64,000 nucleotides of DNA, taken from NCBI RefSeq assembly GCF_029892105.1, contig NZ_JARZAJ010000027.1:1-64000 (forward strand), in the 5' to 3' direction. Below the pieces are notes generated by a model that saw only the letters and a program-made list of their open reading frames with translations, was not told the origin of the DNA and did no database searches. Of this stretch, positions 41,825 to 51,500 are shown piece by piece. Position 1 is the stretch's first letter, and the number at the start of each line of letters is the position of its first letter. This DNA comes from Kitasatospora sp. GP82 (GTDB taxonomy: Bacteria > Actinomycetota > Actinomycetes > Streptomycetales > Streptomycetaceae). A program made the position numbers and the translations under genes.

Positions 41825-42580
41825 ATGACGGCAGAAGGATTGACGCTGCGTCAGGTCGGCGAGGATGCCGTCCTCGTGGAGACCGACGGCATCGAGCGGG
41901 CGACCGCTCTCTACACCGAACTGCTGGCACGCCGGGGCGAGCTTCCCGAGATCACCGAGATCGTCCCCGCCGCCCGGACCGTACTGCTGGACGGTGTCGC
42001 CGACCGCCCCGCGCTGCTACGGCAGTTGACCGGATTGGCGGTGGCGCCGCGGCCACCCGCAGAGGGCTCGCTGGTCGAGGTGCCGACGGTCTACGACGGG
42101 GCCGATCTGACCGAGGTGGCCGCACTGTGGGGCGTCTCGACGGAGGCGGCGGTCCGCATCCACAGCGAGCCCGAGTACCGGGTGGCGTTCTGCGGCTTCG
42201 CCCCGGGCTTCGGCTACCTGACCGGCCTGTCCCGACAGTACGAGGTGCCCCGGCGGCCCACCCCGCGCAGCTCCGTCCCGGCGGGAGCCGTAGCCCTGGC
42301 GGGCCCGTTCACCGGCGTCTATCCGCGCCCCTCCCCCGGCGGCTGGCAGCTCCTCGGTCGCACCGCGCTCCCCCTCTGGGACGTCGAACGCGAACCACCC
42401 GCCCTGCTGGCCCCGGGCACCCGGGTACGGTTCGCCCCCACCCGGGGCAGCCTGGGCGTCCCGGGCCGACCCACCGCCCTCGGGCCCGCCGCGCGGGCGG
42501 CCCGGGACGTCGAGCGCAATCCGCCCGCCCCGGACGCCCGGGCCGGTCTGCCCCCGGCCCGGCAGTCAGAGCAGCACTGA
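41825..42580 (+). CDS. pxpB: 5-oxoprolinase subunit B (KipI-like)
   Basis: A 251-residue protein of the AHS1/KipI family. EYRVAFCGFAPGFGYLTGL and the following PRRPTPRSSVPAGAVALAG, GVYPRPSPGGWQLLGRT are the family core. It is the middle subunit of the PxpABC complex. The last 40 residues are Ala/Pro/Arg-rich and unmatched. The ATG at 41825 follows AGGAGG with six bases spacing. Confidence 0.92.
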   Translation: MTAEGLTLRQVGEDAVLVETDGIERATALYTELLARRGELPEITEIVPAARTVLLDGVADRPALLRQLTGLAVAPRPPAEGSLVEVPTVYDGADLTEVAALWGVSTEAAVRIHSEPEYRVAFCGFAPGFGYLTGLSRQYEVPRRPTPRSSVPAGAVALAGPFTGVYPRPSPGGWQLLGRTALPLWDVEREPPALLAPGTRVRFAPTRGSLGVPGRPTALGPAARAARDVERNPPAPDARAGLPPARQSEQH

Positions 42581-42598
42581 GCAGCGAGGGGGCAGGCG

Positions 42599-43477
42599 AT
42601 GAGCGGGCTACTTGTGGTGCGCCCCGGACCGTTGACGACGATCCAGGACCTCGGTCGGCGCGGCGTGGCCCACCTGGGCGTGCCACGCGCGGGCGCGCTG
42701 GACGAGCCTGCCCTGCGGGCGGCCAACCGGCTGGTCGGCAACCCGCCGGGCGCGGCCGCCCTGGAGACCACCCTCGGCGGCGTCGCACTGCGGGCCCTGG
42801 CTCCGGTCGTCCTCGCGGTGACCGGCGCGCCCGCACCCGTACGAGTCGACGGGCGGCCGGCCGCATGGGGCGGGCCGGTGGCGGTACCGCAGGGCGCGCT
42901 GGTCGAGGTGGGCCCTGCCACGTACGGGGTGCGCAGCTACCTCGCACCGGCGGGCGGCCTTACGGTACCCACGGTGTTCGGCAGCCGCTCGGCCGATCTG
43001 CTCTCCGGACTCGGCCCGGCACCGCTCGCGGTGGGAGATGTCCTGCCCGTCGGACCGGCCGGTCCCTGGCCCGGGGCGGACCTGGTGCCGCTGCCCGCTC
43101 CCCCGGCCGAGCTGGTGCTGCGCCTGCGGCCCGGCCCTCGCGCGCACTGGTTCACCGCCGGGGCGGTGGCCGGTCTTGCACGCGCCCGCTACCGGGTGGC
43201 CCCGGCCAGCAACCGGATCGCCCTGCGCACGGAGGGCCCGGCCCTGGTCAGGACTCGCGAGGGCGAACTACCCAGTGAGGGAATGGTGTTGGGCGCGGTC
43301 CAGGTCCCACCGGACGGCCTCCCCGTGGTCTTCCTCGCCGACCACCCCACCACCGGCGGCTACCCGGTCATCGGCGTGGTCCCGGCCCCCGACCTCGCGG
43401 CCGCCGCCCAGGCCCGCCCGGGTACGCCACTGCGCTTCAGCCCACTGCGCAGCCTCGACCGCGAAGCACGTCCGTAG
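42599..43477 (+). CDS. pxpC: 5-oxoprolinase subunit C (KipA-like)
   Basis: A 292-residue AHS2/KipA-family protein: VVRPGPLTTIQDLGRRGVAHLGVPRAGALD, YLAPAGGLTVPTVFGSRSADL, and PSEGMVLGAVQVPPDGLPVVFLADHPTTGGYP. It starts 18 bases after pxpB and completes the 5-oxoprolinase set. A degraded reading frame follows directly. Confidence 0.92.
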   Translation: MSGLLVVRPGPLTTIQDLGRRGVAHLGVPRAGALDEPALRAANRLVGNPPGAAALETTLGGVALRALAPVVLAVTGAPAPVRVDGRPAAWGGPVAVPQGALVEVGPATYGVRSYLAPAGGLTVPTVFGSRSADLLSGLGPAPLAVGDVLPVGPAGPWPGADLVPLPAPPAELVLRLRPGPRAHWFTAGAVAGLARARYRVAPASNRIALRTEGPALVRTREGELPSEGMVLGAVQVPPDGLPVVFLADHPTTGGYPVIGVVPAPDLAAAAQARPGTPLRFSPLRSLDREARP

Positions 43478-43737
43478 CCGGCGACGCACTCCTCGCTCCC
43501 GGCGTCACGCGGTGGCTCATCGAGGAGTTCACCGGCCGCCCCGATGCCCGCACGCGGCCGACCGGCGCCCCGGAGGACGACCTCGCTGCTGCCGCTCCGG
43601 CTCGCTTCTCCCTGGAGAGCCTCGGCCTGCTCCGCGACCGCGACGATCCTCAGCGCGTGCTGCGCGAGGTGTTCGCCCTGCTGGAACGCGGCTGGGGCGA
43701 CGAACCGGCGGGCCAGGCGTCCACCGGAAGCCGATGA
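43477..43737 (+). pseudogene. Remnant of a NarL-type response regulator
   Basis: The frame that overlaps the last base of pxpC shows strong third-position GC but has no ATG, GTG or TTG near its beginning. The first residues, AGDALLAPGVTRWLIEEFTGRP, match the linker of NarL/LuxR-type response regulators (usually GDALLAPSVTRRLI). The receiver domain before it and a normal helix-turn-helix after it are missing; the rest (SLESLGLLRDRDDPQRVLREV) is not recognised. I read this as a truncated, possibly fused relic. Confidence 0.55.
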
Positions 43738-43920
43738 TTCCGTACATCAACGCAACCGGCCCGCCGGGTCACGGCGGTCGCCGTTCACCGGCGGACGGCA
43801 GCCTTGCGGAACGAGCGGGTTATCGTCAACAGCCCGCAGGCGCAGCCAAGTTCGAGCCGTACTCGGGCGCAGGTGCCGTGAACCGGCGCGTGTGCCGGGA
43901 GCCGGCAGGCCGGGCAGGGC

Positions 43921-44676
43921 TCAGCTGCCGGCGGGGTGGCGGCGGCGCCAGAGCAGACCGCCGACCGCCGCTGCCAGTACCACCGCGACCGTGATGATCA
44001 CTGGAGCACTGCTGGAGGACGAGCTGCTGTCGGACTTCCTCGCCGTTGCGGAGACCGACGCGGAAGCGGTTGCGGTGGCGGGGGCAGCGGCGGGGGTGCC
44101 GGCAGCGGCGGTCGGGGCACTCGCCTCGGCGGAGGGCGCGGTCGAAGCCGAGGGGCTTGCGCTCGGCTCGGCCGGAAGCGGAGTGGCGCCGGGGGCGGCC
44201 GCGGCGAGCTTGAGCACCGGCGCCGGGTGCTCAGGGGTGGTCCCGCCCTGCGGCAGCTCGATCCAGCGGTCGATGTGGCCGTCCGTGTAGGTGACCAGCG
44301 ACTTGAACATCAGCTCCTTGGTGTCCGGCAGCTGGCGCACCTTGATCTTGTAGTCGGCGGCCTTGGAGGGCGCCAGCGCGGGACCGGCGACCGTGTACCC
44401 GTCTGCGGCAGGCGTGAGCGTCCACCCCTGCGGCCCCTGGGCCAGCGTCACATCGCCGGGCGCGACGCCGGGCGGAGTCACCACCCGGATCTGACTGATA
44501 CCCGCCGTATCCGACTCCCCCTCCGCATTGAAGGAGACGACCGCACTCACGGCCAGCGCCCGGGCGCCCTCGGACTCGACCTCGATATGTGCCAGCGCGG
44601 GGCTCGCCAGCCCGAGCACAGCCGCCAGGGCGGCAATCGGCGTTGCGGCGCGGGCGACGGAGCGGGAACGGTTCAT
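43921..44676 (-). CDS. YcnI-like (DUF1775) secreted, membrane-anchored protein
   Basis: A 251-residue protein. A signal peptide (residues 1-29, ending ASPALA) is followed by the mature N-terminal His (HIEVES), which in YcnI-family proteins binds copper. The domain covers about residues 30-165. Then comes a long Ala/Ser/Pro/Thr-rich stalk, a transmembrane helix (about 222-243) and a basic anchor (WRRRHPAGS). It is probably extracellular, involved in copper handling. The ATG at 44676 gives a complete signal peptide. No copper transporter is adjacent. Confidence 0.82.
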   Translation of the reverse strand: MNRSRSVARAATPIAALAAVLGLASPALAHIEVESEGARALAVSAVVSFNAEGESDTAGISQIRVVTPPGVAPGDVTLAQGPQGWTLTPAADGYTVAGPALAPSKAADYKIKVRQLPDTKELMFKSLVTYTDGHIDRWIELPQGGTTPEHPAPVLKLAAAAPGATPLPAEPSASPSASTAPSAEASAPTAAAGTPAAAPATATASASVSATARKSDSSSSSSSAPVIITVAVVLAAAVGGLLWRRRHPAGS

Positions 44677-44991
44677 GAGAGCGGCTGCTCCTGGCAGGAC
44701 GGGCGACGGGGGACGGAACGGTCGGCGGCACAGCGGCGAAGGCGGAACGGCCCCGCCATCATGCCCCGCCGAACCGCGCCCCGGATACGGGACCTCCGCC
44801 ACTCGGCGGTTCCCGATCGGATCGGCGCGCCGAGCTCTGCCGCCCCGGGACCTCAGCAGCCGGGCCGACGGCCTGTCAGGCCTCCGGCGGGAGCCGTCCC
44901 GCTCACGGTCGACGGCCCGTACCCCGGCGCCAAAGGACCGTTCGCACCGGATCAACAAGCCGTTCGCGGCCGGACCGGCGGGCGAGCGAGC
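44677..44991 (-). other. Region between the YcnI-like and HEAT-repeat genes
   Basis: About 315 bases, GC-rich, with no credible gene. It should hold the YcnI-like promoter and the end of the upstream transcript. I see no clear boxes. Confidence 0.45.
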
Positions 44992-46458
44992 CTACGTACG
45001 ATCCCGTGAGGTCAGCCGGCCGCGCACTGCGGCGTGGACCTCGGCCTCCTCGGCCGGGTCGGCGGCGAGGCGGCGCAGGCGCTCCAGGACGCGTACGTCA
45101 CCGGTGGTGGTGACGTGCCTGGCGGCGAGTTCGCGGGTGTTCTCCTCGCAGTCCCAGAGACACTCGACGGCGATGCCGCGCGCGAAGTGCGAGTCGGTCA
45201 CGGCGAGGGCCCGCGCGGCGCGGCCGCGAAGTTCGGAGGAGACCGCCTCGCCGTAGATGTGGCGCAGGGCGGGGACCGCCTGGACTGCGGCCAGCCGTCC
45301 GGCTCCGTCGACCAGGGTGCCGAGACCCGCGCCGTCCACCCCGCGGACCGAGAGCCAGCGGCGCAGCGCGTCGACCACCAGCGGACCGTCGCAGGGCTCC
45401 CCCGCGTCGGCCAGCAGTTGGACGGCGGCCTCGCCGAGGGCGCTGTCGGCGCCACCGGTGCCCAGGTCCGCCCAGCGGCGGGCGTGGCCCAGGATCTCGG
45501 CTCCGCGCATCCGGCCGAGCAGCTCCAGGGCTGCGGTGACGACTCGCTCGTCGATGTCGGCGGCGGCTGCCTCGATCAGCGCTGCGGCGGCCGTGTCCCG
45601 CTGGTCCACCAGGTAGCGCAGGGCGGCCACCCTGGCGCCGGGGGCACCGCCGAGGGCGGCGTCCAGCAGGGTTTCGCGGTCCTGGGGTCGCACGACAGCG
45701 GCGAGGCAGCGAGCAGCTGCCGCGGCTCGGCGGGCCACCGCGCCGGCCTCCGAAGCGCCCGAGTCCGAAGCACCGGGCTCTCCGCAGCCGGGATCGGACT
45801 GGTCGGCCCAGGCGAGCACATCGGCGGTGCTCCAGCCGGGCGTGACACCGCTGCGGTTCAGCTGGCGCTGCCACAGGTCGAAGGGGGACTGCTCGCTCGC
45901 GGCGGCGATCCTGGGGTGGTGGGCGGCCCACAGCCGCCAGGGCCGCGGTTCGTAGGCGGCGCGGATGGCCGCCCGCAGCTCGGCCTCACCGCGCTCGTCC
46001 GTGGGGAAGCGGCCGAGGACGGCGGGGGCGAGGGAGAGCAGCGAGCGGTCGTCGTCGCGCAGGGCCAGTTCGTCCAGGGCCCAGGCCCAGTTGGCGCCCA
46101 CGGCGACGTAGCCGCGCAGCAGGTCGAGGGCGTCGCGGCGCCCGTAGGCGGCGAGGTGGCCGAGGACCGCGAGGGCGAGGCCGGTGCGGCATTCGTCCTG
46201 GTCGAAGATGTCGGCGGGGTCGTGCAGATGCTCTTCGAGACCGGCGAGCGGAGCCTCCAGCTCCATGTAGAGGCGCGCGTAGTAGAGGGACCGGTTCTCC
46301 ACCTGCCAGTCGGAGCGTGGGTCGCGGGTGACGCATTCCTCAAGGGCGGCGAGCGCCTCGGCGCGGTCGGCTGCCAGCGCATGCAGCTGCCCGTCACCAC
46401 GGCCTCGCTGAAGGAGGCCGAGGAGGCTGGCGCTGGGCGCTATCACTGGCTCGAACAT
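44992..46458 (-). CDS. HEAT-repeat protein of unknown function
   Basis: A 488-residue helical-repeat protein. Several HEAT-like units are apparent, for example AAALRYLVDQRDTAAAALIEAA-type segments in the second half (read from GAPGARVAALRYLVDQRD). It resembles Streptomyces proteins beginning MFEPVIAPS...LLGLLQRGRGDG, which favours the ATG at 46458 over a frame start at 46557. The function is unknown; such scaffolds bind partners. It is probably monocistronic. Confidence 0.75.
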   Translation of the reverse strand: MFEPVIAPSASLLGLLQRGRGDGQLHALAADRAEALAALEECVTRDPRSDWQVENRSLYYARLYMELEAPLAGLEEHLHDPADIFDQDECRTGLALAVLGHLAAYGRRDALDLLRGYVAVGANWAWALDELALRDDDRSLLSLAPAVLGRFPTDERGEAELRAAIRAAYEPRPWRLWAAHHPRIAAASEQSPFDLWQRQLNRSGVTPGWSTADVLAWADQSDPGCGEPGASDSGASEAGAVARRAAAAARCLAAVVRPQDRETLLDAALGGAPGARVAALRYLVDQRDTAAAALIEAAAADIDERVVTAALELLGRMRGAEILGHARRWADLGTGGADSALGEAAVQLLADAGEPCDGPLVVDALRRWLSVRGVDGAGLGTLVDGAGRLAAVQAVPALRHIYGEAVSSELRGRAARALAVTDSHFARGIAVECLWDCEENTRELAARHVTTTGDVRVLERLRRLAADPAEEAEVHAAVRGRLTSRDRT

Positions 46459-46784
46459 GAGGTCAGCATCCGTTGCGGCGGTCGTAGTGGCAACGGGATT
46501 TCCGTCGCCGGGGGTTACTGGTCGGTCCTGCGTGGGCGCCCCGGGCGCCAGAATCACCGAAGGTTACCGCCTGGGCGCTCCTTACGCACACAAGACGGAG
46601 CGGGACTCCCGGCCGACCGCTTGCAGACTGCCCGTCGATCGCCGGAACCAGACCCTCCGTACCGTTTCGACACAAGACAGGCACAGAATGGAGGAAAATC
46701 ATCCCGGGCATACGTTCGTTTCCCACACTGCGGCGGCGCGGCCATGACCCTTTCAAGCCACCGCCGCGCCGCCTACGGACTCGG
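46459..46784. other. Region upstream of the HEAT-repeat gene
   Basis: About 325 bases. It contains the start region of the HEAT gene and the end of the NsdB-like gene. No other gene is supported. Confidence 0.45.
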
Positions 46785-48251
46785 TCAGATCGTGCGGGGC
46801 CGCTGCGGCATCACCGATTCGATCTGCTCGCGCAGCTCCGCCACCGCCGGGACGCCCTGGTACCGGGCGGAGAGCCGGTACATCTCGCGCAGCCGGTCCC
46901 AGGTCCGTATCGAGGAGGTCTGGCTGATCGCCGCAAGCGCCATCTTGGCCTGCACCTGGGCCTCGTCCGGCTCCCCGGAAATCCAGTAGACCGAGGCCAG
47001 TGTGATCCGGTCCAGTAGGGCCGAACGCTCCCGGCCGTTCCTGGCCCGCTGTTCGATCGCCTGCCGGGCGTGCAGCTCGGCCAGCCGGACGGCGCCGGGG
47101 TCGTGCTCGGCGAGCGTGCGGTAGACCAGGGCCTGCATTCCGTGCAGTTCGGCCTCGTCGAAGAGCATCATCCAGCTCGGTGCGGGGTCGTCGGTCCGTT
47201 GCCCGAAGAGGTCCTCGGCCTCGCCGAGCACTCTTCGGGTCGCCTCCGCGCGACCGAGGGAGGCCTGTGCCCAGGCCTCGACGGTGTGCAGCATGGCCCT
47301 GGTCTGCGGCAGGGCGCGGTCACCGCTGCTGGCCTGGGCGAGCTGCATCAGTTCCAGGGCGTCGTCGGCGCGGCCGAGGTGCAGCATCTGGCGGGCGGCC
47401 CGGGAGATCGCCTCACCGGCCCGGGGCCGGTCCTTCGCCTCCTTGGCGGCCTGCGCCGCGATCACGAAGTACCGCTGTGCGGTCGGCTCCAGGCCCACGT
47501 CGTGCGACATCCACCCGGCCAGCACCGACAGGTTGGCCGCGACCGTCCACAGCCGCTGCTTCACCTGCGGGGTCAACTCGTGCGTCAGCAGGCCGCCGAC
47601 CTCGTTCAACTGGCCGACCACCGCCTTGCGCTGGAGGCCGCCGCCGCGCGAGGCGTCCCAGGCCCTGAACACCTCCACCGAACGCTCCAGCGCGGCCACC
47701 TCGTCGGCGCCCACCGGGCCCGGTTCATAGACGTCCACCACCGGGCGGGCCCCGCCCTGGGTGATCACTTTCCGAGGCCCGGGACGTTCCGCCGCGTAGG
47801 CCACGTCGGGACCGCTGAGCCAGTCGTACAGGTTGTCGGCAATGACGGCACCGGCTGTGAGCGCGGCTGACGCCCCCACAAATCCGCGTCGGTTGAGCAT
47901 GAGGTCCATTCCCGTGAACTCGGTGAGGACCGCGGCCGTTCGATCCGACTCCCAAGGCTCTGCCGACTGCGTCGCGTGGGACCTGGTTCGCCGGTGTCGT
48001 TCCAGACCGAGATCCTCAGTGGTGACGACACGGCCGAGCCGCTCCGTGAACACGGCGGCCAGCACCCTCGGCACCGGATCGCGCGGGATCTCCCCCTGCT
48101 CGATCCAGCGCCGCACCCGCGAGGTGTCGGTGGACAGGTGCTGCTGACCCATCGCCGCCCCCCGCCGGTTGACCAGCCTGGCCAGCTCGCCCTTGGACCA
48201 ACCGGTCAGGGCGAAAAGGTCGGCGAGTCTGGTGTTCGGCCCCTTGCTCAC
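46785..48251 (-). CDS. NsdA/NsdB-like DNA-binding protein with TPR-like repeats
   Basis: A 488-residue protein of a family specific to Streptomyces and relatives. The N terminus (about 1-80) looks like a helix-turn-helix (LADLFALTGWSKGELARLVNRR, RVRRWIEQGEIPRDPVPRVLA). A hydrophobic Tat-like or membrane-proximal segment follows (NRRGFVGASAALTAGAVIADNLYDWL), then about 300 residues of TPR-like helices. NsdA and NsdB of S. coelicolor influence antibiotic production and differentiation, so a regulatory role is likely. It diverges from the phosphotransferase gene. Confidence 0.72.
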   Translation of the reverse strand: MSKGPNTRLADLFALTGWSKGELARLVNRRGAAMGQQHLSTDTSRVRRWIEQGEIPRDPVPRVLAAVFTERLGRVVTTEDLGLERHRRTRSHATQSAEPWESDRTAAVLTEFTGMDLMLNRRGFVGASAALTAGAVIADNLYDWLSGPDVAYAAERPGPRKVITQGGARPVVDVYEPGPVGADEVAALERSVEVFRAWDASRGGGLQRKAVVGQLNEVGGLLTHELTPQVKQRLWTVAANLSVLAGWMSHDVGLEPTAQRYFVIAAQAAKEAKDRPRAGEAISRAARQMLHLGRADDALELMQLAQASSGDRALPQTRAMLHTVEAWAQASLGRAEATRRVLGEAEDLFGQRTDDPAPSWMMLFDEAELHGMQALVYRTLAEHDPGAVRLAELHARQAIEQRARNGRERSALLDRITLASVYWISGEPDEAQVQAKMALAAISQTSSIRTWDRLREMYRLSARYQGVPAVAELREQIESVMPQRPRTI

Positions 48252-48729
48252 GTGAAGCCCCCAGGTTCCTCGGCTGCTTCGACCCTAGTGCGCTGTCATG
48301 TGCCACGCGACCATTCGCCAGGCTTCGCCAGGGTCCGCCAGATGGTGTACCAGTGGCGATCGGGTGTCAGGTAGGAGTGCGCCACCTCGACTTCGGGTCG
48401 GGGCGGCCGATGACCGGGCCAGGGCCTTCTCCGACTGGCCGTCAACGGACCCTCCCGTGGCCTCATCCGAGGGGGTGGCGCAGCTGGGTGGCGCGCAGGC
48501 GCCGGGCACGGCCACGGCGGTCGCGGCCTCCGCATTCCCCAGGGTGCGGAAGCCGCGGGCACCGAAGCGGAGTTCCGTCTCCGCGCTGTCCGTGCCCGGC
48601 GCCTGCGTTCCACCCCACGCCCCTTCGGTGCGCCAGGAAACCGCACCGCGGGGGACGTCCGTAGAAGTCATGGCGTCGGCTCTCACCGGCAGGGGCCACC
48701 ACCGGACAGGAAGGGACTCTCACCACCCC
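48252..48729. other. Divergent intergenic region
   Basis: About 480 bases between the NsdB-like and phosphotransferase genes. Frames are open on both strands because of GC content, but none has a ribosome site and recognisable content. I see no gene. Confidence 0.5.
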
Positions 48730-49893
48730 ATGTACTCCTCAGCCACCAGCGGCACCGCCCAGACCCGCACCGCGCTGCGCCCCCCCAACGCAGCACAAGG
48801 CGGCCGCCCGGGGCAGGGTCCGGCCCCGCGAGGTGCCGACCTCCGCGACCCACGCGCACTGGCCGGCCGTGGCGGCCTGGTCGGCCAGCTCCCGGCGCGG
48901 CCGACCGACCCGATCACCGCCCGCACCGGGGCCGAGCGGCTGCTGCGCGGCCGGCACATCGACCCCTCGGTGGACCGGGTCGACCCGGCCACCCTGCAGA
49001 CCCCCGCCGTGCGGGCCGCGGTCGCCAACATCTCGCGGATATGCCCCGCCTTCCTCCCCCGCCAGGTGCTCCGGGAGGGCAGCCAGCACATCCTGATCGC
49101 CGGCACCATCGGCCGGGCCCCCGTGGTCGCCAAGTGCGTGGCGCCGCAGGCGCTGCGCAGCGAGCAGCACATCCAGGTGGTCGAGCGCTTCCACCACGAG
49201 GTGGCGGTCTACCGGGCCTTCGTCCGGCACCGTCCGCCGGTCCGGCTGCCCCGGCTGGTGGCGGCCGACCACGACCGCTGCGTCCTGGTGCTGGAGCGCG
49301 TCCCCGGCCGCCCGGCCTCGCGGGAGCGGCACCCGGTCAACGCGCCGACGCCCGGTGAGGTGCGCGCGGTGCTCGGCGCCGTCCGGACGCTCAACCTGTG
49401 GCGCCCGCCGACGGACGTCTTCGGCAAGCCGCTCGACTACCAGCTGGAGATCGCCCGTTTCCACTCCGTCGGCCAGCTGACCGACCGCGATGCGGGTGAC
49501 CTGAGGCAGCTGCTGCACGGTGTCCAGCACACCCCCTGGCAGCTCTGCCATGGCGACGCCCTGCTCGGCAATATGCTGCTCGCCCCCTCTGGTCCCGTTC
49601 TGCTCGACTGGGAGCAGGCCGGGTGGTACCTGCCCGGGTACGACCTTGCGGTGCTGTGGAGCGTGCTCTCCGGGGACACCGCCGCGCGCCGCCAGATCAG
49701 CCAACTCGCCCAGTCCGGCGGCACGGTGGCCCGGGATGCCTTCCTGGTCAACCTGGTGCTCGTACTGATGCGGGAGATCCGGCTGCACGATGTGCCGGGG
49801 GCGGGCGAGGAACAGCGCATCATGATCCGCCGGCTGTACGACGACGCCGCGCTCGCCCGCCGCGCGGTCCGGGCCGCGGTGGGCACCCGCTGA
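48730..49893 (+). CDS. Aminoglycoside phosphotransferase-fold kinase
   Basis: A 387-residue protein with the APH/choline kinase fold. The catalytic loop is [13 protein letters not shown] and the metal site LLDWEQAGW. The first 75 residues are Ala/Arg/Gly-rich and not part of the domain. The substrate is unknown; most such genes in Streptomyces are not resistance genes. The ATG at 48730 has GGAAGGGA about 12 bases upstream; a somewhat later start is possible. Confidence 0.75.
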   Translation: MYSSATSGTAQTRTALRPPNAAQGGRPGQGPAPRGADLRDPRALAGRGGLVGQLPARPTDPITARTGAERLLRGRHIDPSVDRVDPATLQTPAVRAAVANISRICPAFLPRQVLREGSQHILIAGTIGRAPVVAKCVAPQALRSEQHIQVVERFHHEVAVYRAFVRHRPPVRLPRLVAADHDRCVLVLERVPGRPASRERHPVNAPTPGEVRAVLGAVRTLNLWRPPTDVFGKPLDYQLEIARFHSVGQLTDRDAGDLRQLLHGVQHTPWQLCHGDALLGNMLLAPSGPVLLDWEQAGWYLPGYDLAVLWSVLSGDTAARRQISQLAQSGGTVARDAFLVNLVLVLMREIRLHDVPGAGEEQRIMIRRLYDDAALARRAVRAAVGTR

Positions 49894-49904
49894 ATCACCT
49901 CTCC

Positions 49905-49947
49905 GGGGGCGCGGGAGGGCAGGTGCTCTCAGGATCCCGCGCCCCTG
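49905..49947 (+). terminator. Terminator after the phosphotransferase gene
   Basis: GGGGGCGCGGGAGG pairs with the TCCCGCGCCCCT segment at 49935-49946. It probably serves the convergent gene as well. Confidence 0.65.
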
Positions 49948-50050
49948 AGGGCACTGAGGGCATGCCCTCCCGGATCCTCGGGGGGCGTACGCCTAGCGCG
50001 CAGAGATCTGGGCACACGCCTGCTGTCGCACCCGGGCGCCCTTGAGGTAC

Positions 50051-51253
50051 TCAGTGTGCCCGGCGCGCTCCGCGCTCAAGGGCGGCGCGCCCGACGGCGT
50101 CGAGCACCACTTCGTCGGCCGGGAAGTGCACCCGCCCGCTGAGTACGTCGCGCAGATAGCGCTCCAGCGGATGACGGCGGCTCAGACCGGGGTTCCCGGT
50201 CAGGGTGACGGCCTGCTGGACGGCCCCGATCGCGGCGCGGTTCACGACCAGTTGGGCCGCCGCGCTGCGGGCCACGGCCGTCTGCCCGCCCCGGTCCACC
50301 CCGGCGGCCAGCGAGGCCAGCAGTTCCTCGGCGGCGATCAGTGAACTCTCTATCTCGCCGAGGGCGCTGCGATAGCGGGGAAGATTCCCCAGCGGCTCCG
50401 TCAGATTGGCCGGAGTCCGCTGGCTCAGAAAACGCACCAGCCAGTCCTGCGCCGCACGCGCCACCCCCAGGTGGACGGCGGACAGCGCGAGATCGTGCCA
50501 GGCCAGATCAAGCCGCTCGGCGGCCAGTTGGGCCTCGGAGCGCGGCCCACCCGCCTCGGCGAGGCCGATCGCGGCCTCGGCAGGAACCCGTACTCCGGTG
50601 AACAGCACATCGTGTCCGGCGCTGGCGCGCAGCCCGAGCTGGTCCCAGACCGGATCCACTTCGATGCCCTCGCTGTCGCCGCGTACCAGGAACAGGCCGG
50701 TCCGCGGGGCCGGCTCGTCGGTTCTGGCCCAGACGGCCATCCAGGCCAGCGCCTCCGAACCGGTGCAGTACGTCTTTCGGCCAGTCAGCTCCCAGGTGCC
50801 GTCGGCGCCCCGCCGGGCCACCGTGACGGGCAGCCCCGGGGCTCCCCCGGGCTCGCTGAGCAGGGTGTTGACCAGCGCCGGTCCGCGCCGGGACTCACCG
50901 AGCAGCTTGCGGTAGATCGGGGTGGGCCAGCGCGCGGCCCTGGCCTGCTCGGCGTGCTGGAGCAGGGTGAACGCGGCGAGTACGGCCACCGAGGCGTCAC
51001 CGCGCCCGAGTTGGCCGAGCACCCGGACGGTGTCGGCCAGCGTCCCACCAGGGCCGCCGAACCGCTGAGCCACCGTCAGGGTGAGCAGCCCGGCCTCGTG
51101 CAGGGCCTCGACGCCCTGGTACGGGAAGGTCGCGTCCCGGTCGTGCTCCTCGGCGCGGGCGGCGAGCAGGTCGACCACCCGGGGCAGGCGGGCCAGGGCC
51201 TCGGCGACAGGTGACGGGCCGTCGGTCGAAGGATCGGCGGAACGTGTGGTCAT
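50051..51253 (-). CDS. Acyl-CoA-dehydrogenase-fold flavoenzyme, probably sulfur acquisition (SfnB/DszC type)
   Basis: A 400-residue protein of the acyl-CoA dehydrogenase superfamily (AQRFGGPGGTLADTVRVLGQLGRGDASVA, LTGRKTYCTGSEALAWMAVWART, LGLRASAGHDVLFTGVRVP). Sequence style is nearer SfnB/DszC flavin monooxygenase-like members, which release sulfur from organosulfur compounds, than fatty-acid oxidation enzymes. That reading is supported by the cysteine-containing leader peptide and hairpins just upstream. The ATG at 51253 was chosen for domain completeness. The substrate is inferred only. Confidence 0.68.
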   Translation of the reverse strand: MTTRSADPSTDGPSPVAEALARLPRVVDLLAARAEEHDRDATFPYQGVEALHEAGLLTLTVAQRFGGPGGTLADTVRVLGQLGRGDASVAVLAAFTLLQHAEQARAARWPTPIYRKLLGESRRGPALVNTLLSEPGGAPGLPVTVARRGADGTWELTGRKTYCTGSEALAWMAVWARTDEPAPRTGLFLVRGDSEGIEVDPVWDQLGLRASAGHDVLFTGVRVPAEAAIGLAEAGGPRSEAQLAAERLDLAWHDLALSAVHLGVARAAQDWLVRFLSQRTPANLTEPLGNLPRYRSALGEIESSLIAAEELLASLAAGVDRGGQTAVARSAAAQLVVNRAAIGAVQQAVTLTGNPGLSRRHPLERYLRDVLSGRVHFPADEVVLDAVGRAALERGARRAH

Positions 51254-51301
51254 GATGCTGGGGCCTCCGGGGCGGCAGCGTGAAGCTCGGCAGACTGCGG
51301 G

Positions 51302-51408
51302 CGGCACGCCCCACTGGCGTGCGGTTCCGGAAGCGGCGCCCCGAAACAAGGATTGCCCGGCCGATCGGTCAGCCGGGCAGGCACCGCCGAGGGAGCGGGC
51401 GGCTCCCT
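51302..51408 (-). promoter_or_regulatory. Hairpin-rich leader between a cysteine-containing uORF and the flavoenzyme gene
   Basis: Three stems lie between the leader peptide and the gene: AGGGAGC/GCTCCCT at 51390-51408, GCCCGGC/GCCGGGC at 51355-51378, and GCACGCC/GGCGTGC at 51303-51321. This layout suits a transcription attenuation or ribosome-coupled switch responding to cysteine supply. No mechanism is proven by the sequence. Confidence 0.5.
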
Positions 51409-51409
51409 C

Positions 51410-51493
51410 TCAGCAGCCGGGACACGCTGCGCTGGCAGTGCGCCGCAGGTCGAGATAGCTGCGGCGGGTCAGCAGCAGACGGCGACACGACAT
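51410..51493 (-). CDS. Cysteine-containing leader peptide (uORF)
   Basis: A 27-codon frame. It starts MSCRRLLLTRRSYLDLRR and ends with ACPGC before the stop. The R-R-x-x-D-L core and clustered cysteines resemble the short leader peptides found before sulfur-assimilation genes in Streptomyces and mycobacteria. It lies directly behind a good promoter (TTGACG, 18 bases, TACAGT; 51530-51501 on the minus strand). Slow translation at the terminal cysteine codons could control the downstream flavoenzyme. The ribosome site is weak. Confidence 0.6.
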   Translation of the reverse strand: MSCRRLLLTRRSYLDLRRTASAACPGC

Positions 51494-51500
51494 GCTCGTG

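Noticed and set aside
48730-49893. Aminoglycoside resistance gene
   Set aside because: The kinase fold is clear, but the family is broad and the context (an NsdB-like regulator) gives no sign of resistance.
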